Positions 30,558 through 36,291 of a DNA stretch of 36,291 bases are shown piece by piece (positions within the stretch are counted from its first letter, which is position 1; each line of letters begins with the position of its first letter). The stretch comes from Bacillota bacterium (GTDB lineage Bacteria > Bacillota > Dethiobacteria > DTU022), in the NCBI GenBank assembly GCA_018400435.1, contig JAGYMW010000019.1, positions 1 through 36,291 of the forward strand, given 5' to 3'. The position numbers were made by a program, and so were the translations under genes. The notes beneath the pieces are model-generated. The model searched no databases. It was not told the origin of the DNA and saw nothing but the letters and a program-made list of their open reading frames with translations.

Positions 30558-33500
30558 ATGAAAATAAGCCAGAATGCCCGGATTACTTATGAAAAACGTT
30601 ATTTAATCAAAGATGAAAAGGGCAACCCGGTTGAAACTCCGGAAGATTTGCTACGCAGGGTGGCGTCCAATATTGCCCTGGTGGAAAAAGAATACGGGAA
30701 AAACGAAGATGAAATCAGGGCGATAGAAAAGAAATTTTTCACCATTATGTCCGAGGCTCTTTTTATGCCCAATTCTCCCACGCTGATGAATGCCGGCCGG
30801 GAGCTGCAACAACTCAGTGCCTGCTTTGTCCTCCCACTTGAAGATAGTATGGAAGGCATCTTCACTGCATTGAAAAATATGGCCCTGGTTCAAAAAACCG
30901 GCGGAGGGACAGGATTCTCCTTCGATCGCCTGAGACCCAGTAATGATATCGTCAAGTCAACCAACGGTGTGGCCAGTGGCCCCATATCCTTTCTAAAAAT
31001 ATTTGACGCCGCTACCGAAGCAGTCAAACAGGGCGGGACGAGACGCGGCGCTAACATGGGATCTCTGATCTACAATCACCCAAACATAATTGAATTCATT
31101 TGCTGCAAAGAAAAAGAAGATGAAGTCAACAACTTCAATTTATCAGTCACCGTATCCGATGAATTCATGCGCAAAGCAACCGGTGAAGATCCAGATCCCC
31201 TCTATACCCTGATCAACCCCCGTACCAAAGAGCCCTATCTCGATCCTGAGAGCGACAATGAGGTCCAGCTCGATGCCCGGGAAATCTTTGATCTGATTGT
31301 CCAGAAGGCATGGGGAAAGGGCGATCCAGGAATTATTTTTATTGAACAGATGAACCGCTTCAACCCCACCCCGCACATTGGCTTTTATGAAACAACCAAC
31401 CCCTGTGTTCCTGGCGATACCTTTGTCCTGACTGCAGAAGGCCCGAGGACGGTAAAAGAACTGACCGGGAAACAGGCTACCCTGATAGTCAATGGAAAAC
31501 CTTTCCATACCACAGAAGCAGGGTTCTTTTCAACCGGAACAAAACCGCTGCTATCAATTCAAACCAGGGAAGGATATACATTCAGGGCTACCGGTGATCA
31601 TCCGGTTTTAAAAGTGATGCGGAAAACAAGATACAGTATTAACCAGGAATGGGTTAAGGCTAAAGACCTGAAACAAGGGGACGAAATAATGCTCCACGAC
31701 CACCGGGAATATTCCGGCTGGAGCGGCCTTTACGGGGAAAAGGAAGGTTACCTGATCGGTCTACTTACAGGAGACGGTACCTTAAAAACTGATAAAGCTT
31801 ATCTATCTGTCTGGCAGGGTCAGGAAGATGCCTCCGGGATCATGTCTGCAGCCTATGAAGCTGACCGGTCCCTGCCCCACCGGAGAGATTTTTCTGGCTG
31901 GTGGAAAGTAAGAGTAAAAAATGAATACAGGATGAGTTCCGCGACAATTAAAAAAACTGCCCTCTCCCTCGGTATGCAGCCGAGGAGCAAAACAATTACG
32001 CCCTACCTGGAAACTAAAACCTCCTCAGATTTTGCCAGGGGTTTTTTGAGAGGTTTCTTTGATGCCGATGGCTCAGTTCAGGGTTCCCAGGAAAAAGGCA
32101 TTTCCATCAGGCTGGCCCAAAGCGATATTGAAAGGCTCCAGGCTGTCCAGCGCATGCTTGCCCGTTTCGGCATTGCCAGCTCCATTTATCCCAACAGGCG
32201 CAGGAATAGAGAAACACTTCTACAGGACAGAAAAAACGGAACCGCTGTCTATAAAACCAGGGCTCAACATGAGCTGATTATTTCCAGGGCTAATGTATCT
32301 GTGTTCGCAGAACGAATCGGGTTTTCGGATACTGCAAAGCAAAGCCGCCTCACCAAAGCACTTACTTCCTATCGCCGCAGATTAAATCATGAGAGGTTCA
32401 CCGCCACAGTTGAAGAAATAATTCACGGCGGCTGTGAAGAAGTATTTGACGTACAGGTCCCGGGAATCAACGCTTTTGATGCCAACGGCGTCATAGTCCA
32501 CAATTGCGGCGAACAGCCACTGCTTCCCTATGAAGCCTGCTGCCTCGGCTCCCTAAACCTGGGCAAATTCGTGAATAAAAATCGCCAGATCGACTTTGAA
32601 CACCTTGCCGAAATAGTCCAAATTGCCGTCCGATTTCTGGACAATGTAATTGATGCCAGCAATTATGTAATTCCAGAAATCGCTAAAATGCACAAGGAGG
32701 GCAACCGCAAGATCGGCCTGGGGATCATGGGCTGGCATGATATGCTGGTCCGCATGGGCCTTAATTACGATAGTGAAGAAGCGCTTGAAACAGCTGAAAA
32801 AGTCGTGTCTTTCATCAACAGCGAGGCCAAGAAAGAATCGGTTAAACTTGCTGCAGAAAGGGGCACATTCCCCAATTTCAAGAGCAGCGTATACGACACA
32901 GGTAGAGAAGAAGATCACGTTCGCAATGCGACCAGGACTACCATTGCCCCTACCGGGACTATTTCCATCCTGGCCGGAGCCAGCAGTGGTATTGAGCCTT
33001 ATTTCAGCATTGCTTTCATTCGTAAAAATATCCTTGGCGGAGTTGATTTACCCGAAGTCAATCCGCTATTCCTTGAAATAGCAGAAAAAGAAAGTTTCTA
33101 CAGTGATGAACTGATCCGCGAGATCGCCGTCAGCGGGAAAATACCCGCCGATGCCAATGTTCCCGAAAAATACAAGGACCTTTTCAAAACAGCCATGGAT
33201 ATCGATTACAGTTGGCATGTCAGACATCAGGCTATATTCCAAAAATATACAGATAATGCCGTCAGTAAAACAATCAACCTGAGCAAAGATGCTACGGTAG
33301 ATGATGTGAAAAATGCATACATAACAGCCTGGGAAGCCGGTTGTAAAGGTATAACTATCTATCGAGACACTTCGCGGACCAAGCAGGTGCTAAATGTTGG
33401 AGACGGCAACCCGGAAGATAACCTCAAACCGATCGAGCGGCCGAAAACCCTGAGCGGACACACCACAAGCATCCGGACAGCACTGGGCAATCTCTTTGTC

Positions 33501-33878
33501 ACCGTCAATACCGCCGATGGCAAACCTTTTGAACTCTTCGCCCAGATCGGCAAGGCAGGAAGCGATGTCATTGCTTTTACCGAAGCGATCGCCCGCCTCA
33601 TTTCGCTGGCCCTGCGTTGCGGTGTAAGCGTCGACGAAATTGTTACCCAGCTTGAAGGAATCGGCGGTGCCCGTTCAGTTGGATTCGGTCCGAACCGGAT
33701 CATGAGTGTACCCGATGCTGTTGGCCAGGCTCTCCAAAAACTGGCCAGCGCTGAAAGCAACAATGTTATTCAGGGTCACAGCGAAAATCGCGAAATCTGC
33801 CCTGAATGCGGCACATGCGCCCTCGTCAGAGTTGAAGGCTGCCTGAAGTGTGAAGCATGCGGTTACAGCGAATGTTGA
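30558..33878 (+). CDS. nrdJ: Adenosylcobalamin-dependent ribonucleotide reductase (class II) with intein
   Basis: A precursor of 1106 residues, giving about 739 after removal of a 367-residue intein. It reduces ribonucleotides for DNA synthesis using B12. Seen are SPTLMNAGRELQQLSACFVLP (redox Cys), KTGGGTGFSFDRLRP, KQGGTRRGANMG, the split active site TNP/CGEQ with the radical Cys at the +1 extein position, APTGTISILAGASSGIEP, a TSCPD-type domain (GGARSVGFGPNR) and a C-terminal zinc-ribbon-like CPECGTC/CEACGYSEC. The start is ATG 30558, nine bases after GGGGAGG; an upstream in-frame extension to 30435 lacks homology. Oxygen-independent chemistry suits an anaerobe. Confidence 0.95.
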   Translation: MKISQNARITYEKRYLIKDEKGNPVETPEDLLRRVASNIALVEKEYGKNEDEIRAIEKKFFTIMSEALFMPNSPTLMNAGRELQQLSACFVLPLEDSMEGIFTALKNMALVQKTGGGTGFSFDRLRPSNDIVKSTNGVASGPISFLKIFDAATEAVKQGGTRRGANMGSLIYNHPNIIEFICCKEKEDEVNNFNLSVTVSDEFMRKATGEDPDPLYTLINPRTKEPYLDPESDNEVQLDAREIFDLIVQKAWGKGDPGIIFIEQMNRFNPTPHIGFYETTNPCVPGDTFVLTAEGPRTVKELTGKQATLIVNGKPFHTTEAGFFSTGTKPLLSIQTREGYTFRATGDHPVLKVMRKTRYSINQEWVKAKDLKQGDEIMLHDHREYSGWSGLYGEKEGYLIGLLTGDGTLKTDKAYLSVWQGQEDASGIMSAAYEADRSLPHRRDFSGWWKVRVKNEYRMSSATIKKTALSLGMQPRSKTITPYLETKTSSDFARGFLRGFFDADGSVQGSQEKGISIRLAQSDIERLQAVQRMLARFGIASSIYPNRRRNRETLLQDRKNGTAVYKTRAQHELIISRANVSVFAERIGFSDTAKQSRLTKALTSYRRRLNHERFTATVEEIIHGGCEEVFDVQVPGINAFDANGVIVHNCGEQPLLPYEACCLGSLNLGKFVNKNRQIDFEHLAEIVQIAVRFLDNVIDASNYVIPEIAKMHKEGNRKIGLGIMGWHDMLVRMGLNYDSEEALETAEKVVSFINSEAKKESVKLAAERGTFPNFKSSVYDTGREEDHVRNATRTTIAPTGTISILAGASSGIEPYFSIAFIRKNILGGVDLPEVNPLFLEIAEKESFYSDELIREIAVSGKIPADANVPEKYKDLFKTAMDIDYSWHVRHQAIFQKYTDNAVSKTINLSKDATVDDVKNAYITAWEAGCKGITIYRDTSRTKQVLNVGDGNPEDNLKPIERPKTLSGHTTSIRTALGNLFVTVNTADGKPFELFAQIGKAGSDVIAFTEAIARLISLALRCGVSVDEIVTQLEGIGGARSVGFGPNRIMSVPDAVGQALQKLASAESNNVIQGHSENREICPECGTCALVRVEGCLKCEACGYSEC
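31404..32504 (+). mobile_element. LAGLIDADG-endonuclease intein in nrdJ
   Basis: The insert runs from CVPGDTFVLTAEG to VIVHN, 367 codons in frame. Block A starts with Cys 1, block B is TGDHPVL, and two LAGLIDADG-type motifs are present (LIGLLTGDGTL and LRGFFDADGSV). The end is block F/G FDVQVPGINAFDANGVIVHN with His-Asn, and the +1 residue is Cys. All splicing residues are present and both endonuclease motifs keep their Asp, so both activities may survive. Removal rebuilds TNPCGEQ, the RNR active site. Confidence 0.95.
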
Positions 33879-34049
33879 GAATGTGCAAATATTTAATAAT
33901 TATTCACGTATAAAAAAAGGAAATTTGACCTATATGTAGAATTACTGGTAATTGACAATGGAGATACTGCTTTTCAGTAATCAGACCGATGATCGGTTCG
34001 TAGCAACAAGCCGGATCTACCGACTGAAGTTTACTGCGGGGGAACTGCC

Positions 34050-34697
34050 ATGGCCAGTGAAAACGAGGATAAAGTCAGAAAAATTGAAGGGATTATTTCA
34101 CAAATCCAGGGAGTTGTGTCCGGACGTCTGGTTTGTGAAGATGACAAGATTGTAGAGATTCACGTTCTTGCCGATTCGACCAGGTCACCAAAACAGGTTG
34201 TCCGGGATATTGAATCGGCCGTTCTGATAAAAATGGGTATTGAGCTTGATCGTAAACAGATCAGCGTAGCCCAGCTGGAACCGGGAGTGGCTCCTCCTGC
34301 TTCCAGCGGGATCAGGCTCCTGCTGAAAAGCATTAATTACAAAACTGAGAACGGCCAGGCCACGGTGAATGTAGTAATAAGCAGCGAGGATGCCCAGTTT
34401 TCTGCAACGGCCGCCGGTCAAAACAACCGGCAGAATCGTCTGCGTCTGACAGCATCAGCGACGCTTTCGGCAATTGAACAATATCTTAAAGTGGACAACA
34501 TTTTATTTGTCGGTGACATTCAGGGAACTGCCCTGTACGGTTGTGAACTGGTTATCGTCGCCGTGTGCCTGCACCTGGATAACCGTGAGGAAATTCTGCT
34601 GGGTACAGCTCTGAACAGAGGTGACGATCTCGAATCGGCTGTCCGGGCCTCCCTGGATGCTATAAACAGAAGGCTCTCAGTCTTTAGCCAAAGTTAA
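34050..34697 (+). CDS. Conserved-looking hypothetical protein
   Basis: A 215-residue soluble protein. The N-terminal half (about 8-70, VRKIEGIISQIQGVVSGRLV and IEHVLADSTRSPKQVVRDIES-like pattern) suggests an ACT- or KH-like alpha/beta domain; the C-terminal half (about 85-212) alternates strands and helices with LRLTASATLSAIEQYL and a final RASLDAINRRLSVF helix. There is no signal peptide or membrane helix. A GGGGGAA site precedes the ATG. It sits 171 bases after nrdJ, and that gap shows no terminator or clear promoter. I do not recognise the family, and no function is offered. Confidence 0.7.
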   Translation: MASENEDKVRKIEGIISQIQGVVSGRLVCEDDKIVEIHVLADSTRSPKQVVRDIESAVLIKMGIELDRKQISVAQLEPGVAPPASSGIRLLLKSINYKTENGQATVNVVISSEDAQFSATAAGQNNRQNRLRLTASATLSAIEQYLKVDNILFVGDIQGTALYGCELVIVAVCLHLDNREEILLGTALNRGDDLESAVRASLDAINRRLSVFSQS

Positions 34698-34740
34698 AAA
34701 TTTGAAGCCGGCGGCAGTTATTACACAGGGATTATTTTTT

Positions 34741-34800
34741 ATACGAGCGAAATCATAGCGGAGCGTCGCCAGCGGCTATAGCGGAAAACCGCTGAGCACC
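34741..34800 (+). ncRNA. Structured leader before a 25-residue peptide
   Basis: ATAGC (34755-34759) pairs with GCTAT (34775-34779), and AGCGG-AAAA-CCGCT forms a second hairpin (34780-34793). ATAGCGGA occurs twice. It lies just upstream of the peptide gene at 34820. It lacks the conserved cores of c-di-GMP-I and c-di-GMP-II riboswitches, so no class is assigned; chance structure is possible. Confidence 0.3.
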
Positions 34801-34819
34801 TGGAAAAGGGGGCTATACC

Positions 34820-34897
34820 ATGAAGCTCACCCTGATAAAGGCGCTCATCGCACTGTCCGGCCTGATTCTCGCCGGTGCTGCGGTTTATAAGTGGTAA
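34820..34897 (+). CDS. 25-residue single-helix membrane peptide
   Basis: A tiny gene encoding MKLTLIKALIALSGLILAGA followed by AVYKW. It has Lys at both ends and a continuous hydrophobic helix between, so it should span the membrane. AAAAGGGGG sits about eight bases before the ATG, a good ribosome site. It lies between the hypothetical gene and the HD-GYP gene, 61 bases before the latter, and may be co-transcribed. It could act as a leader peptide, a small regulator of the membrane HD-GYP protein, or be non-functional. Confidence 0.5.
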   Translation: MKLTLIKALIALSGLILAGAAVYKW

Positions 34898-34958
34898 TAA
34901 GAGAAAATTAACTGCCGCCCGGCTTCAAATATATCATCAGCAGGAGAGTCTGATAACA

Positions 34959-36275
34959 ATGGATAATCATATTCCCGGAAAAGCTCAGATTTTTATCACG
35001 TTACTTGCAGGAAGCGCCGCTGCCATAATCGCATATGCTTCATCGGTAATGGACTGGAGCAAAGCAGAGTGGTTCCCCATTTTGGTTTTCCTGCTGTTAC
35101 TTATATTTTCTGATATTTTTCCCGTTACCCTTCCCCGCGGTGGCAGTGTAACGGTAAGTTTCGCCACAATTGCTGCTTCTATTCTTCTTTTTCAACCTTT
35201 GATAGTAATTGGAATTGCTGTTTCCTATGAATTATATTTATTAATGAAAGATAAACCCCGCATAAAACATATCTTTAATATTGCTCAACTGGCAACCTCT
35301 ACAGGGATTGCAGCATTGCTTTATCAACAGTTATCACCGACAACTTCCATTCTCTCTTTAAATCATTTCACCGCTTATATTGCTTCAGTAATCGTTTTTT
35401 TTATCTTAAACAGTACTTTCGTTACCCTGATTTTAGCACTTGTTCAGGAAGAAAAACCTTTTAATGTCTGGAGATTAAACCTAAAATGGAGTGCACTAAC
35501 ATTTTTGAGCATGGCTCCCCTGGGAGGGTTGATTGCTGTAATTTATATTAATATTGGTTTCTGGGGCCTGGTCCTTTTCCTGCTGCCTTTAATCCTGGCC
35601 CGCCATTCTTTCCAGTCATACATGAATATGAGACAGACCTTCCTTGACACCATCAAAAGCCTTTCTGTAGCAATTGATGCCAAGGATCCGTACACTAAAG
35701 GCCATTCCTCACGGGTAGCAGATTATGTTGTCTCGCTGGCCCGCGAACTGAAATGGCCGGAAGATCGGGTTGAATTCCTACAATATATATCGCTCATTCA
35801 TGATGTGGGCAAGGTAGCCGTTCCTGAAGACATCCTCAAAAAAACCAGCCTGTTGTCCAGGGAAGAATTTGCCGTGATGAAAACCCACAGTGAAGCAGGG
35901 GCTAATATACTTAAAGGGATTAAATATTTTTCCGCAGGTGTCGATATCATCAGGCATCATCATGAACGCTGGGATGGAAATGGCTACCCCGATAAAATCG
36001 CCGGAGAAGAGATTCCCGAAGGAGCTCGAATCCTGGCCGTGGCGGATGCTTTCGATGCCATGACCAGTAACCGACCCTATCGCAAATCGCTTGGCTACGA
36101 GGTGGCTTTGCGGGAACTGCAGGACTGCGCTGGGACCCAATTTGATCCTAAAATGGTCAATGCTTTCATTAAGATATACCCACAAATAAAAGATGACTTA
36201 CCTGAAAAAATTGCCGAAGAAAAATGTGAAGATTACCAGGAAACGGAAAATACCTGTACTAAAACCTATCATTAA
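34959..36275 (+). CDS. Membrane-bound HD-GYP domain protein, probable c-di-GMP phosphodiesterase
   Basis: A 438-residue protein. Residues about 10-215 carry some six to seven membrane helices (MASE-like sensor region), and 237-415 form an HD-GYP domain: HSSRVADY, His 281-Asp 282 (LIHDVGKVAVPEDIL), HHHERWDGNGYPD with the GYP motif, and ADAFDAMTSNRPYR. All metal-binding residues seem present, so hydrolysis of cyclic di-GMP (or a related dinucleotide) is likely. The start is ATG 34959 after CAGGAGAG; an earlier frame start at 34875 overlaps the small peptide and lacks a ribosome site. It is followed by only 16 bases of window. Confidence 0.9.
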   Translation: MDNHIPGKAQIFITLLAGSAAAIIAYASSVMDWSKAEWFPILVFLLLLIFSDIFPVTLPRGGSVTVSFATIAASILLFQPLIVIGIAVSYELYLLMKDKPRIKHIFNIAQLATSTGIAALLYQQLSPTTSILSLNHFTAYIASVIVFFILNSTFVTLILALVQEEKPFNVWRLNLKWSALTFLSMAPLGGLIAVIYINIGFWGLVLFLLPLILARHSFQSYMNMRQTFLDTIKSLSVAIDAKDPYTKGHSSRVADYVVSLARELKWPEDRVEFLQYISLIHDVGKVAVPEDILKKTSLLSREEFAVMKTHSEAGANILKGIKYFSAGVDIIRHHHERWDGNGYPDKIAGEEIPEGARILAVADAFDAMTSNRPYRKSLGYEVALRELQDCAGTQFDPKMVNAFIKIYPQIKDDLPEKIAEEKCEDYQETENTCTKTYH

Positions 36276-36291
36276 CAATCACCTTTAAATG

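Noticed and set aside
34698-34819. c-di-GMP riboswitch before the HD-GYP gene
   Set aside because: Expected from the downstream gene, but the conserved class I and class II core sequences are absent.
1-36291. CRISPR arrays, tRNA or rRNA genes, insertion sequences
   Set aside because: I saw no regularly spaced repeats, no cloverleaf sequence with a recognisable T-arm and no transposase gene; the intein is the only mobile element seen.

Overview
The window looks like an accessory-rich piece of chromosome from an anaerobic Gram-positive bacterium (Firmicutes, Clostridia/Dethiobacteria-like; the exact taxon cannot be read here). Reasons: a T-box leader, a class I-alpha glutamine synthetase followed by an ANTAR regulator, Bacillus-type PurF with a propeptide and Fe-S cysteines, PdxST-type vitamin B6 synthesis, a B12-dependent ribonucleotide reductase, AGGAGG-type ribosome sites and sigma-A promoters often with a TGn extended -10. 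A multihaem cytochrome, extracytoplasmic rhodanese proteins and a System I (Ccm) cytochrome c maturation operon point to respiratory metabolism of sulfur or another extracellular acceptor.

Layout. 1-2580: AT-rich region, a 2x[4Fe-4S] ferredoxin, a thiamine-binding-like protein overlapping a methyltransferase, and a UspA protein with a 20-bp palindrome upstream. 2631-6560 (minus strand): a double-rhodanese lipoprotein, a small Gly-rich zinc-ribbon protein, and an 11-haem cytochrome fused to a second copy of the double rhodanese; the cytochrome frame is crossed by one in-frame UGA with a SECIS-like hairpin. 6624-11283 (minus): ccmA-ccmB-ccmC-ccmD-ccmE-ccmF, with a CXXXY-type CcmE and no ccmG/ccmH. 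11542-13263: rsmD and convergent hisC. 13410-18167 (plus): promoter, T-box, then aminotransferase-hisH-hisF-pdxS-pdxT. 18175-26013 (minus): GYF-domain membrane protein, Lgt homologue, second GYF-domain propeller protein, purF, guaA. 26116-28287 (plus): glnA behind an antitermination leader, then the ANTAR protein. 28253-30423 (minus): tiny basic protein, FmdB-type zinc ribbon, pyrG. 30381-36275 (plus): intein-containing nrdJ, a hypothetical protein, a 25-residue membrane peptide and an HD-GYP membrane protein.

How it works together. The first third is a cytochrome maturation and cytochrome/rhodanese module: Ccm proteins attach haem to the cytochrome encoded next to them, and both rhodanese proteins face outside the membrane. 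The middle is a glutamine-nitrogen district: five glutamine amidotransferases (HisH, PdxT, GuaA, PurF, PyrG) sit within 15 kb of glutamine synthetase. The clearest regulatory find is the glnA leader: two adjacent hexaloop hairpins, each with A at loop position 1 and G at position 4 (the known ANTAR target), overlap and exclude an intrinsic terminator, and the ANTAR protein is the next gene. The most open question is whether the UGA in the cytochrome is selenocysteine, a nonsense mutation or a sequence error.
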